Shown piece by piece: positions 28,123 through 37,952 of a stretch of DNA of 54,990 nucleotides. This stretch comes from Alphaproteobacteria bacterium (lineage in GTDB: Bacteria; Pseudomonadota; Alphaproteobacteria; SHWA01): contig SHWA01000005.1 of the NCBI GenBank assembly GCA_009693995.1, forward strand, positions 1-54,990, written 5' to 3'. The position numbers and the translations under genes are program-made. The notes under the pieces were generated by a model, which saw only the letters and a program-made list of their open reading frames with translations, was not told the origin of the DNA and made no database searches. Every line of letters begins with the position of its first letter. Position 1 is the stretch's first letter.

Positions 28123-28268
28123 GCTGGGTACCTCCGCTAGGGGACACGCACTATGCCAAGAAGAGATGGGGCGCGATAGGGGCGCCCGCCAGGGCCCCGG
28201 CCACTTTCGCTGCCACACGCGCGGACTCTGGGCTAACATCCTTGCAAATAGCCAAACGGGAGGAAGAC

Positions 28269-28880
28269 ATGGCGGACCCAATTCTGTTTGCCGGCACCGT
28301 GGAGTGGTCGGGCGAGAACCCGGGCATCTCGCTGAAGGAGAAGCCGGACGGCCCCTTCACGACGCAGGCGAGTTTCTTTCGCGTGGTACTCTCGCCCCAC
28401 GGCCGCGGCCACGCGCTGGTGCTGCTGCAATCGCCGCAGAACGCGAGCCCGCCGGCGGACCGGCCCAACATCTGCTTCCACGACAACGAAAAGCTCGCGC
28501 GCTACCTGGTCGGCGAGTTCATCGCCAATTTCGGCGCCTACAAGGGCCTACCCAGCCTCGGCAGCATGGTCTACCGCAAGCTCGACTCGGTCGCCTCCGA
28601 GGGCGACCCGGCCAACACCTACAGCGAGATCGTGAAGGCGGGCGATACCACCGTGCGCATGACCTGGAGCGGCCTCGGCAAGCCGTTCTGCTTCGCGCTG
28701 CCGCCGGACAAGTCGGCGACCGGGCGCCACTACATGCCGAGCCTCTTCATCGGCTGCAAGGAGGCGGCAATCACGGTCAACGGCAAGGTGCTGCCGGGCA
28801 AGCCGGCACCGCGCGAGGTCGCCGGCAACAAGATCTCGACCGCCATGCTGGCGTTCTCGGAGACCTGGATTCGCACTTAG
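28269..28880 (+). CDS. hypothetical protein
   Basis: 203 aa, good coding character; no family recognised. Confidence 0.65.
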   Translation: MADPILFAGTVEWSGENPGISLKEKPDGPFTTQASFFRVVLSPHGRGHALVLLQSPQNASPPADRPNICFHDNEKLARYLVGEFIANFGAYKGLPSLGSMVYRKLDSVASEGDPANTYSEIVKAGDTTVRMTWSGLGKPFCFALPPDKSATGRHYMPSLFIGCKEAAITVNGKVLPGKPAPREVAGNKISTAMLAFSETWIRT

Positions 28881-28889
28881 GCGGAGGCC

Positions 28890-29360
28890 GTGACTGCGGG
28901 CGACCTCGCCGAGCGGCTTGCCGCGCTGGAGGCGCGCGAAGCGATCGCGGCGTTGAAGGCCAGGTACGCCGAACTTTGCGACAGCGGCTATTCTCCAGAT
29001 GCGCTCGCCCTGCTGTTCGCCGAGGACGGCATCTGGGAGGGCGGCCTGCACCGGGTCCGCCTGGTCGGGCGTGCGGCCATAGGCGACTATTTCTCGGGCA
29101 TGGCCGGGAAGATCCAATTCGCCCGGCATCTGATGGTCAACGCGATCATCGACGTCAGCGGCGATCGCGCCACCGGGCGCTGGGATATGCTGTTGCCGAT
29201 GGCCGTGACCGAGGGCGACACCGTCCGCCCGCGCTGGCAGCTCAGCACCTATCACGAATCCTATCGCCGCGTTGCCGGTTGCTGGCTGTTCGCCCATCTT
29301 GCAGCGGCCCCGAGCTACCTCGATCCCGATTGCGACCTCTGGAAAGACTACGGTGCCTGA
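28890..29360 (+). CDS. nuclear transport factor 2 (SnoaL-like) family protein
   Basis: LEAREAIAALKARYAELCDSGYSPDALALLFAEDGIWEGG...GRAAIGDYFSGMAG; GTG start. Confidence 0.8.
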   Translation: MTAGDLAERLAALEAREAIAALKARYAELCDSGYSPDALALLFAEDGIWEGGLHRVRLVGRAAIGDYFSGMAGKIQFARHLMVNAIIDVSGDRATGRWDMLLPMAVTEGDTVRPRWQLSTYHESYRRVAGCWLFAHLAAAPSYLDPDCDLWKDYGA

Positions 29361-29447
29361 ACCGGACCGGGAGTGCGTTTTGGCTCCGGAGGCGCTCGAT
29401 CCGGATGTTTACTTGCGCGGGTTGCATCGATCCAAGGAGAACGATTC

Positions 29448-30200
29448 ATGAGACTGGCAACAAAAGTCGCGATCATCACCGGCGCCGCCTCCGGCATGGG
29501 CGCGGCGACGGCCAAGCTGTTCGCCCGCGAGGGCGCGACGGTGGTCATCGCCGACGTGCTGGAGCCGGAGGGGCGCGAGATCGCCGCGGAGATCGGCAAG
29601 GCGGGCGGGCGCGCCAGCTTCAAGAAGCTGGACGTGACCGACGAGGCGGCCTGGAAGGCGGTGGTCGCGGCGGTCGTGGCCGAGCACGGGCGCCTCGACA
29701 TCCTGGTCAACAACGCCGGGCTCGCCGGCTCCACCACCCGCGACTATGTCGACACCGACGCCTGGGACGCGCTGATGGCGATCAACGCCAAGGGGGTCTT
29801 CCTCGGCATCAAGTACGCGGTGCCGCCCATGCGCGCGGCGGGCGGCGGCAGCATCGTCAACCTGTCGTCGCTCTCGGGCAACGTCGGCCAGAGCTACACC
29901 CACATGGGCTACAACGCCTCCAAGGGCGCAGTCCGCACCCTCACCAAGCAGGCCGCCGTGCACTACGCCAAGGAGAACATCCGGGTGAACAGCATCCATC
30001 CGGGCGTGATGCCGCCCATGCGCACCGCCAAGCTCACCGCCGATCCGGTGCAGCGCCAGCGCATGATCGACCGCGTGCCCATGGGCCGGGCCGGGCGGGT
30101 GGAAGAGGTCGCCTATCCGATCCTGTTCCTGGCCTCCGACGAGGCCTCCTACATTACCGGCGCCGAGCTTTGGGTGGACGGCGGCTACCTCGCCGCCTGA
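29448..30200 (+). CDS. SDR family oxidoreductase
   Basis: VAIITGAASGMGAATAKLFAREGA, NNAGLAG, YNASKGAVRTLTKQ. Confidence 0.93.
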   Translation: MRLATKVAIITGAASGMGAATAKLFAREGATVVIADVLEPEGREIAAEIGKAGGRASFKKLDVTDEAAWKAVVAAVVAEHGRLDILVNNAGLAGSTTRDYVDTDAWDALMAINAKGVFLGIKYAVPPMRAAGGGSIVNLSSLSGNVGQSYTHMGYNASKGAVRTLTKQAAVHYAKENIRVNSIHPGVMPPMRTAKLTADPVQRQRMIDRVPMGRAGRVEEVAYPILFLASDEASYITGAELWVDGGYLAA

Positions 30201-30225
30201 AGCGCGAAGGCGCGCGGGCCGCGGC

Positions 30226-31509
30226 TCAGGCGAGGCGGTTCACGGCGATCCGGCCGTCCTGCACCACCAGCTTGATGCGCTCGATCTTCTGCAGATGGGC
30301 GATGGAGTCGAGCGGGTTGCCGTCGACCGCGATCAGGTCGGCGATCTTGCCGGCCTCGACGGTTCCGAGGTCGGGCAGCATGCCGATGGCGTCCGCCGCA
30401 TTCCGGGTCGCGGTCTGGATCGCCTGCATCGGGGTCAGGCCGAGGGAGACGTAGATTTCCAGCTCGCGCGCGTTGGAGCCGAACAGCGGGTGGAAGCAGG
30501 TGTCGGTGCCCATGGCGATCTTCACCCCGGCGGCACGGTAGCGCTCGAACGTCGCGAAGCAGTTGTCGGCGATCTCCTTCGCCTGGGTCAGGACGTATTC
30601 GGGGGCGCCGCGCGCGCGCCGCTCCGCGATCACCGATTCCTCGCGCAGGGCCAAGGTCGGCACGTTGTAGCGCCCGGATGCCGCCAGCCGCTGGACCGCC
30701 TCGTCGTCGGCGTAGGTGCAGTGCTCGATCGTATCCACGCCCGCCTGGAGCGCCATCTTCACCGAAATCGGCGTGTGGCAGTGCGCGGCCAGAGGCTTCT
30801 GGTACGCGTGCGCCTCGTCGGCCATGGCATCCAGTTCCTCCTGGGTGATGTTGCGGTCCCAGAGGTCGTCGTGCCGGTCGAACGAGCACTGCCCGCCCGA
30901 GACGCACGCTTTCAGGAAGTCCGCCCCGTCGCGCAGGTTGAGCCGCGAGAGGCGACGAATCTCCCAGGGGCCATCCGCCTGGCGCTCGAGATCGCGGCGG
31001 AAGACGCGGGGCTGCATGCGGTCGTGGTGGCTGCCCGTGGTCAGTATGAAGGCGCCGGCGATCAGCCGGGGACCGGGCAGCTTGCCGGCGGCAATGGCAT
31101 CGCGGAGCGCGCCTATCTCCTGGACGAAGTTGCGCCCCAAGGGCGTGACCCAATCCATGTCGCGGAGCGTGGTGAACCCCGCCTCCAGCAGCACCCGGGC
31201 GTTCTTGGCGGCATCCAGCAGCATCTCGGCCGGGGTGCGGATCACCATGGCAAGATCGAGGTTCTGGTAGTCGGCGCTGTTGGGGCTCGCCAGGTGAAGG
31301 TGCAGATCCATCATGCCCGGCATGAGGGTGCAGCCGCGGCAATCGACCACCCGCGCTCCCGTCGGTGGCTTGACGCTCGCCCCGTGTTGCACGGCGGCGA
31401 TCCGGCTGCCCTCGATCGTGATCACGGGGTCGGATACCGGCGCGCCCCCGTTGCCGTCGATCAGGAGGCCGCCCTTCAGGAACCACGGTCGATTGGTTGT
31501 GCTTGCCAT
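30226..31509 (-). CDS. amidohydrolase family protein
   Basis: VVDCRGCTLMPGMMDLHLHLA, HCHTPISVKMALQAGVDTIEHCTYADDEAV, MGTDTCFHPLFG, GTVEAGKIADLIAVDGNPLD. Confidence 0.92.
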   Translation of the reverse strand: MASTTNRPWFLKGGLLIDGNGGAPVSDPVITIEGSRIAAVQHGASVKPPTGARVVDCRGCTLMPGMMDLHLHLASPNSADYQNLDLAMVIRTPAEMLLDAAKNARVLLEAGFTTLRDMDWVTPLGRNFVQEIGALRDAIAAGKLPGPRLIAGAFILTTGSHHDRMQPRVFRRDLERQADGPWEIRRLSRLNLRDGADFLKACVSGGQCSFDRHDDLWDRNITQEELDAMADEAHAYQKPLAAHCHTPISVKMALQAGVDTIEHCTYADDEAVQRLAASGRYNVPTLALREESVIAERRARGAPEYVLTQAKEIADNCFATFERYRAAGVKIAMGTDTCFHPLFGSNARELEIYVSLGLTPMQAIQTATRNAADAIGMLPDLGTVEAGKIADLIAVDGNPLDSIAHLQKIERIKLVVQDGRIAVNRLA

Positions 31510-31519
31510 TGTCTCTCGC

Positions 31520-32318
31520 CTATCCCTTGCAGCGTGCGGCGACCGCGGCGATCAGAGCCAGTGCATCCACGGTGCCGTCGGCTTCTGCCCTTCTCGAAAT
31601 CACCCGCGACCTGCGCCATCTGGTTGGTGACGTGCGCGAAGCATATCACCGCCCGGCCGGTCGCGGCGGCGAATGCATAGAGGGCCGCCGCCTCCATCTC
31701 GACCGCGAGCAGTCCCTCGGCACGGCGTGCGGCGATCGCGGCAGCGGTTTCGCGAAACGGCGCGTCCGTCGTCCAGGTGGGTCCCGACCGGACCGGCACC
31801 CGCAGGCCGTCGAAGGCGCCTTGCAAGTTGCGCAGTAGGTCGGCGGGCGCGTGGCTGAACCGCGCCGGCGGCTGGTAGTGGCAGCTCGTGCCCTCGTCCC
31901 TGAGGGCGCGGTCGATCAGGATGAAATAGGGGGGAGGGCCGATCGGCAGCAGTTGTCCCGCCGAGGTGACGCTGATGAGTATCGCGCAGCCGCAGGCAAA
32001 GAGCTCCTCAGCCACCAGCACCGCGAAGGGCGCGCCCACGGCGCAGCCGATGATGCCGACATCGAGCCCGCCTTCGGTCAGCCGAAAGAGGTCGGTGTGA
32101 TAGCAGGCCCATTCGCCATCGCGCGTCGCCCGGCCGGAATCGCGCAAGCGGCGGACGAGGTCGCCGTCCGGATCGAGGACGCAGACGGCCGGCACGCGCC
32201 GCTCCTCCAGGCCCTTCTGGCGGCGCGCCTCGCGCAAGAGGCCAGCGGCCGTGAACACCGAGGGCGCCCGGTAGTACTTGTCTTCGACCAGGGGCGTGGC
32301 CGGCGGAGTGCGGTCCAT
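31520..32318 (-). pseudogene. nucleoside phosphorylase family protein with C-terminal 1-nt frameshift
   Basis: MDRTPPATPLVEDKYYRAPSVFTAAGLLREARRQKG...GLLAVEMEAAALYAFAAATGRAVICFAHVTN; after FEKG the other frame continues EADGTVDALALIAAVAARCKG* if the T at 31586 is dropped. Confidence 0.75.
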
Positions 32319-32534
32319 TATGACGCTCGCAGTCGTCGAAGGGTGCAACGTGGGGGATCCCTCGGGTGGAGGTGTCGCACGGTGCGGGCGCCATTGCCAA
32401 GCGGGCATGGCCCGGTCCGCGATCGAGGCAATCACGAGGACTTGTAAAGCCGTCGACCCTCGCCGACGCTAGCCTCGGTCATCCGGGGCCGTTATCCGGC
32501 AAACCGGCTTGGACCAAGGCTCGGGAGGGACAGA

Positions 32535-33284
32535 ATCGCAACCGCGGCCATCGGCATCATCTGCAAGACCCCGCAGCCGGGAAAGAGCAAGACCCGGCTC
32601 CTGCCGCTGCTTGGCGCCGAGGGCGCGGCGGAGTTGGCCGGCGCATTCCTGCGCGATATCGCGAGCGCCATCGATGCCGTGCCCGAGGCGGTGGGCCGGA
32701 GCGGTTACGCGGTCTATGCGCCGCAAGGGTCCGAGGCGGTGCTGCGGCCGCTGCTGCCGGCCCACTTCGGTTTCCTCTGCCGTCATGATGCGACCTTGAG
32801 CGGCGTACTGCCGAGCGCGACCGAGCATTTCCTGGCCCACGGCCACGACTGCGTGGTGCTGGTGAACGCCGACAGCCTGACGCTGCCGACGGTGCTAATC
32901 ACGGCGGCGGTGGCCGCGCTGCGCGCGGCGGGCGATTCTGTGGTGCTCGGGCCGGCGACGGATGGCGGCTACTACCTGATCGGGCTGAAACGCCCGCACA
33001 CACACCTGTTCGAGGGCATCCCGTGGAGCACCGCCGGCGTGCTGTCGGCCACGGTTGCGCGGGCGGCCGAGATCGGCCTGCCCGTGAAGGAACTACCCCT
33101 CTGGTACGACATCGACGACGCCACGACCTATGCCTGGCTGGGCGATGAACTCAGCGGTCGAGCGCTCCCGTTCGCGGCTTCGGGGCTGAGGGGAGGGCCC
33201 GCCCTCGCCACCCGCGCCTTTCTGGACCGCGCCCGCCCGACGACTGCAGCTGACACCGTGACCGGGCGCACGGCCAAGGCATGA
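32535..33284 (+). CDS. TIGR04282-like glycosyltransferase/nucleotidyltransferase-fold protein; start codon unclear
   Basis: In-frame N-term IATAAIGIICKTPQPGKSKTRLLPLLGAEGAAELAGAFLRDIA; VLVNADSLTLPTVLI; VLGPATDGGYYLIGL; IPWSTAGVLSATVARA. Confidence 0.82.
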   Translation: MATAAIGIICKTPQPGKSKTRLLPLLGAEGAAELAGAFLRDIASAIDAVPEAVGRSGYAVYAPQGSEAVLRPLLPAHFGFLCRHDATLSGVLPSATEHFLAHGHDCVVLVNADSLTLPTVLITAAVAALRAAGDSVVLGPATDGGYYLIGLKRPHTHLFEGIPWSTAGVLSATVARAAEIGLPVKELPLWYDIDDATTYAWLGDELSGRALPFAASGLRGGPALATRAFLDRARPTTAADTVTGRTAKA

Positions 33285-34630
33285 CGGCCGCGACCACCGC
33301 CACCGCGCGGCGTGCCGACCGGCACCTGGTATTGCTGGGCGTCCTCCTGGTCGCGCTGACCGCCTTTGGTCCGACCTTGCACCTTCGCTTCGGCGACGGC
33401 GCCCATGGCGCCCTGATGCTCCTCTCCGGCCTCGGCGCGGCCTGGGCCTATTGGCGCTCGGACCGCTTCAGTGCGAGGTTTGGCCTTCTGGTCGTGCTGC
33501 CGGGTGCGGCGGCGATGCGGTTGGCGCTGCTGTTTGGCGAGCCCTACCTCTCGGACGACGTCTGGCGCTACATCTGGGACGGGCGCGTCCAGGCCGCGGG
33601 CATCAATCCCTACCGCTACCTGCCGGTGGCGCCGGAACTCGCTTTCCTGCGGGATGCGGAGGTCTTTCCCAACATCAACCGGGCCAGGGACGCGCCGACC
33701 ATCTACCCGCCGGGTGCCCAGGTTTTCTTCTACCTGGTGACGCGCCTCGGCGAGAGCCTCACGGTGATGAAGCTCGCACTGGTCGGGTTCGAAGCGGTCG
33801 GCATCCTGTGCCTGGTCGCAATTCTGCGCATCCTGGGCCGGCCACCGGCTGCTGTGGTCGCCTATGGGTGGCATCCGTTGCCGATCTGGGAGATCGCCGG
33901 CAGCGGGCATGTCGACGCGGTCATGGTGGGCCTGCTGATGCTCGGGCTATGGGCGTACCTGCGCGGCCGGACGCTCAGCGCGGGGCTGGCGGTGACCATC
34001 GGCGCGCTGTGCAAGCCAGTGGCGCTGCTGGCACTGCCGGCGTTCTGGCGGCCGTGGAATTGGCGGCTGGTCCTGGTGTTCGCCGCGACCGTCGCGCTCT
34101 TTTACCTACCCTATCTTTCGGTTGGCTGGCGCGTGCTCGGGTTCCTGCCGGAATACCTGCGCCAGGAAGGAATCCTCGACGGTTCCGGACTCTGGTTGGT
34201 GGCGGCCTTGCAGCGGGTCGCCGGACCGATCGCGAACGGGGCCCAGATCTACCTCGCCGGGTCGGCGCTGCTCCTGTTCGGGCTGGCGATCAGGATCGGA
34301 TTTCGCAGGGACCGGTCTCCGCAAACGACCCTTGCGTCGCTCCATTGGCTGCTGCTCACATACTTGGTGTTATTGTCACCGATCTATCCTTGGTACTTCG
34401 TCGTGCTCACTCCGCTCCTCGCTTTGACGCGGTTGACGGCGCCGTGGGTGCTCGCGACGGGATCGTTCGTGCTCTATGACGTGATCCCGGATGACGCGAC
34501 CGCGGTGCCGTTGGCGGCGTGTCAGGCCATGCTTTATGGGGGCACGCTGGCCGCGATGGCATTCGATGCCTGGTCGGGTCGAACGCGTGGCACCGATGCA
34601 AAGCGCGATTCGAGAGAGGCTCGAACATGA
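33281..34630 (+). CDS. GT-C fold polytopic glycosyltransferase (GT87/mannosyltransferase-like)
   Basis: Many TM helices; YLSDDVWRYIWDGRVQAAGINPYRYLP, PTIYPPGAQVFFYLV; ATGA-type overlap with upstream gene. Confidence 0.8.
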   Translation: MTAATTATARRADRHLVLLGVLLVALTAFGPTLHLRFGDGAHGALMLLSGLGAAWAYWRSDRFSARFGLLVVLPGAAAMRLALLFGEPYLSDDVWRYIWDGRVQAAGINPYRYLPVAPELAFLRDAEVFPNINRARDAPTIYPPGAQVFFYLVTRLGESLTVMKLALVGFEAVGILCLVAILRILGRPPAAVVAYGWHPLPIWEIAGSGHVDAVMVGLLMLGLWAYLRGRTLSAGLAVTIGALCKPVALLALPAFWRPWNWRLVLVFAATVALFYLPYLSVGWRVLGFLPEYLRQEGILDGSGLWLVAALQRVAGPIANGAQIYLAGSALLLFGLAIRIGFRRDRSPQTTLASLHWLLLTYLVLLSPIYPWYFVVLTPLLALTRLTAPWVLATGSFVLYDVIPDDATAVPLAACQAMLYGGTLAAMAFDAWSGRTRGTDAKRDSREART

Positions 34631-35697
34631 CCACGTCACCGGCGCAACCCGGGCCACGGGTCGATCCCCGCCGCTGCCACGAAGCGGCGGAAGACGGCCT
34701 CGGCCCCATCGCGCGTCATCGGCCGGTCTGCCTCTATCTCGAGACCACCAACCGCTGCAACCTGCTCTGCACCAGCTGCCCGCGAACCTACGAGACCCTG
34801 GAGCCTCCGGCCGATCTGAGCTGGGAGCTGTTCACGCGCATCGTCGATCAGATACCGGACATCGCCCGCGTCGTGCTGCACGGCGTCGGCGAGCCGATGC
34901 TGGTGAAGGACCTGCCGCGGATGATCCGCTATCTCAAGGATCGTGGCGCCTATGTGCTGTTCAATACCAACGGCACGCTGCTGACCGCACGCAAGGGCCG
35001 TGCACTGGCCGATGCCGGCCTGGATGAGCTGCGTGTCTCCCTCGACGCCGCGGACGCCGCGACGTTTCTCCTGGTGCGCGGCAAGGATTACTTCCATCGC
35101 ATCGTCCGCAACGTGCGCGCCTTCACCGCGGCGCAGGCGCGTGAAGGGCACGACCGGCCGCGGGTGTCGCTCTGGCTCACCGGCCTCAAGGAGACGGTGG
35201 CGCAGCTCCCCGCCTTCGTCCGGGTCGCGGACGACATCGGCGTGAAAGAGGTCTATCTCCAGCGCATGGTCTTCTTCGACCAGGAGGCGATCGGCCTGGC
35301 CCGACCGGACCAGGCCCTCTTCGAGCGGCTGACGCGGGAAGAGGCCGGCCATCTGGCCGCCGCGGAAGCGCTGGCGGCGTCCCTCGGCATCACCTTCAAC
35401 GCCTCCGGCGCGACCGATCCCGAGACCAGCTTGCAGAAGGCGGGCGAGGCGAGCCCCTGGTCGCTCTGCCGGCGCCCGTGGACCGTCATGTACTTCACGG
35501 CCAACGGCCGGGCGCTGCCCTGCTGCATCGCGCCCTTCTCGCAGCGCGGCTACCAGAACTACACCCTGGGCGACGCCACCCAGGAGACGCTGCGCGAGAT
35601 CTGGAACGGCGCGCCCTACCAGGCCTTCCGCGCGGCGCTCCATTCCGACGCGCCGCCGAGTTCCTGCGCCAATTGCGGCCTGCGGTGGAGCCTCTAG
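34627..35697 (+). CDS. radical SAM protein with SPASM-like C-terminal domain
   Basis: LETTNRCNLLCTSCPRTY (CxxxCxxC), VVLHGVGEPML, LFNTNGTLL; C-terminal LCRRPWTVMYFTANGRALPCCIAPF...SCANCGLRWSL. Confidence 0.9.
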   Translation: MTTSPAQPGPRVDPRRCHEAAEDGLGPIARHRPVCLYLETTNRCNLLCTSCPRTYETLEPPADLSWELFTRIVDQIPDIARVVLHGVGEPMLVKDLPRMIRYLKDRGAYVLFNTNGTLLTARKGRALADAGLDELRVSLDAADAATFLLVRGKDYFHRIVRNVRAFTAAQAREGHDRPRVSLWLTGLKETVAQLPAFVRVADDIGVKEVYLQRMVFFDQEAIGLARPDQALFERLTREEAGHLAAAEALAASLGITFNASGATDPETSLQKAGEASPWSLCRRPWTVMYFTANGRALPCCIAPFSQRGYQNYTLGDATQETLREIWNGAPYQAFRAALHSDAPPSSCANCGLRWSL

Positions 35698-36449
35698 CGG
35701 ACCGGTGGCCGGCGCGGCGCGCGGGCGGCGCCAACGATCGCGTGGCGGCGATCGTCCCCTGCCTGGAAGAGGAGACGGCGATCGGACCGGTGGTCGCGGC
35801 CCTGCTGGGCCACGGCATCAATGAGGTGATCGTCGTCGATGGCGGCTCGCGCGACCGGACGGCGGAGCGCGCCGCCGCGGCCGGGGCGCGGGTGATCGTC
35901 GAGCCGCGCCGCGGCTATGGCCGCGCCCTGTTGACCGGACTCGCCGCGGTCGAGCGGGCCGCCGACATCATCCTGTTCATGGACGGCGACGGCAGCGATC
36001 GGCCGGAGATGATCCCCGCGGTGCTGGCGCCGATCCGCTCCGGTGCCGCCGGCCTGGTCCTCGGCTCGCGTCTCCAGGGCGAGCGGGAACCGGGCAGCCT
36101 GCTGTGGTCGCGGGTGATCGCGGGCTGGCTCGCCGGCCGCCTCCTGCGGCTGGTCTATGGCGTCCGCTGCACCGACATGTCGCCGTTCCGCGCCATCCGG
36201 CTCGCGGCCCTGACCAGACTCGGCATGGGCGAGGAGTCGTTCGGCTGGAACCTGGAAATGCAAATGCGCGCAGCCGGAGCCGGCCTGCGCATGGTCGAGG
36301 TGCCGGTGGGTCAGCGCCGGCGGGCGGGCGGAGTCTCGAAGGTCTCAGGCAACCTGGCCATATCGGCCAAGGTTGCCTGGGTCCTCGCCAAGACCTTCCT
36401 CCGGCTCGCCCGGACGCTCCGGCGCGAGGCTCAGCCGACGCGGCGGTAG
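35685..36449 (+). CDS. glycosyltransferase family 2 protein
   Basis: VAAIVPCLEEETAIGPVVAALLGHGINEVIVVDGGSRDRTAERAAAAGARVIVEPRRGYGRALLTGL...FMDGDGSDRPE; probable GTG start overlapping the radical SAM gene. Confidence 0.88.
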   Translation: MEPLADRWPARRAGGANDRVAAIVPCLEEETAIGPVVAALLGHGINEVIVVDGGSRDRTAERAAAAGARVIVEPRRGYGRALLTGLAAVERAADIILFMDGDGSDRPEMIPAVLAPIRSGAAGLVLGSRLQGEREPGSLLWSRVIAGWLAGRLLRLVYGVRCTDMSPFRAIRLAALTRLGMGEESFGWNLEMQMRAAGAGLRMVEVPVGQRRRAGGVSKVSGNLAISAKVAWVLAKTFLRLARTLRREAQPTRR

Positions 36450-37105
36450 ATCCTCGCGATCAGCCCGTCACCCTTGAACGGACCCCATGGCCGGCGGGCG
36501 AGCCAAGCATCCGCTCCCAGGCTGCGGCCGGCATTGTTGATCACGAAGAAACCCAGGACGAAGATCAGGAAGATATAGAGCCATGGCCACTCGGCGGGAT
36601 GCTTGTAGAGGCCGAGCCACAGGTGCACCACGAACAGCATGCCAACGACCGAAAGTGGCCTGACCATGAACCCGAGCAGCAACGCGGTCGCCATCGAAAG
36701 CTCGGTCAGGTAGACGATCGGGTCGATGATGTGCAGCAGCGGCAAATAGACCGCCTCCACCAGCGCACCATGGATCGGGAAGGCGGCGTTCTGCACCATC
36801 TCGGTGGTCCAGCCCTTGAAGCCGCCCGGGACCGGCAGCGGCAGCTTCCAGATCGAACCCTGGAACCACATGCAGCCGATCATCGCCCGCATGAACCACG
36901 TCGCCAGGTGCGCCGGCGTGCGCTGGTTCGGATCGTCGCGCCAATTCATGTACGCGATGGCGATGCTGCCGACGGCGAGCACCAGGAACAGGATCACCAG
37001 GAGCGGTCCGACACCGCTGCCCATGTGATCCTCGGTCTGGCCCATGAGGAACAGCCAGCTGTCGTAGAACGGATTGGTTTTCATGGTTGCCACCTCGATT
37101 GACAC
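36431..37105 (-). CDS. DoxX/TQO small-subunit-like membrane protein
   Basis: FMRAMIGCMWFQGSIWKLPLPVPGGFKGWTTEMVQNAAFP...ELSMATALLLGFMVRPLSVVGMLFVVHLWLGLY; convergent 19 bp overlap with GT2 gene. Confidence 0.75.
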   Translation of the reverse strand: MSIEVATMKTNPFYDSWLFLMGQTEDHMGSGVGPLLVILFLVLAVGSIAIAYMNWRDDPNQRTPAHLATWFMRAMIGCMWFQGSIWKLPLPVPGGFKGWTTEMVQNAAFPIHGALVEAVYLPLLHIIDPIVYLTELSMATALLLGFMVRPLSVVGMLFVVHLWLGLYKHPAEWPWLYIFLIFVLGFFVINNAGRSLGADAWLARRPWGPFKGDGLIARIYRRVG

Positions 37106-37298
37106 GATTTACGCAACGAGCACCGGCGAACCGCTGCCATCACAATTCTGTTGCGGACGGTCCAGCGGAAACATCGCGCATCATTGTTTAGCCGCTCCGC
37201 CCGCATCCGGGTAATGCCGAGACGTCATCGAGCCATGACCACAATATGGCACCTGCGTCGCGCCTGCTGCGGGGCCAAGTACGACCGAGAGGAACAAT

Positions 37299-37841
37299 AT
37301 GGACGACGCCCGTCGGCGCTTGTTTCGCCACTTCGAATCCCTGGGGATCGACGCACCCACAGTGCCGTATCCGGCCCACAAGACGGTCGCTGAAGGCAAG
37401 GCCCAGCGGGGCGCCATGAAGGGTCAGTTCACCAAGAACCTGCTGCTCAAGGACAAGAAGGGGCGCCTCTATCTGGTGGTTGTCCACGAGGACCGAACCG
37501 TGGACCTGCGGACGCTCCACACGCGCTTGGGTGCGAATGGCCGGCTGGGATTCGCATCCGCGGATCAAATGCGCGCGGCCCTCGGTATCGAGCCCGGCGC
37601 GCTCACGCCGCTCGCGCTCCTGAACGACGGCGCAGGCGCGGTCACGGTCGTGATCGACGCGGTACTCATGGGGTCCGAGCAAATCAACTTCCACCCGCTG
37701 ATCAACACCGAAAGCACCGGAATCGCGCCGCGCGACTTGCTCGCGTTCATCGCGTCTTGTGGCCGCGAGCCCGCGATCGTCAACTTCGGCGGCGGTGGCG
37801 AAGAGTCGGTACGCCAGGACCGCTCACCGAGCAAGGGCTAG
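37299..37841 (+). CDS. YbaK/ProX-type prolyl-tRNA editing protein
   Basis: LGIDAPTVPYPAHKTVAEGKAQRGAMKGQFTKNLLLKDKKGRLYLVVVHEDRTVDLRTLHTRLG...VIDAVLMGSEQINFHPLINTEST. Confidence 0.9.
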   Translation: MDDARRRLFRHFESLGIDAPTVPYPAHKTVAEGKAQRGAMKGQFTKNLLLKDKKGRLYLVVVHEDRTVDLRTLHTRLGANGRLGFASADQMRAALGIEPGALTPLALLNDGAGAVTVVIDAVLMGSEQINFHPLINTESTGIAPRDLLAFIASCGREPAIVNFGGGGEESVRQDRSPSKG

Positions 37842-37952
37842 GCAGTCCGACCCCGGGCACCAGCCATAGTTACCGGCCGGGTGGCAGGGCCGGTGGCTTT
37901 GCCGTAAGGTGCGCGGAAATCGAGGCTCGAAGACCGCGAGAGCACTCCGCCT

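Noticed and set aside
32535-36449. Arsenosugar biosynthesis
   Set aside because: TIGR04282 name alone suggests it, but no ArsM/ArsS or other arsenic genes are present
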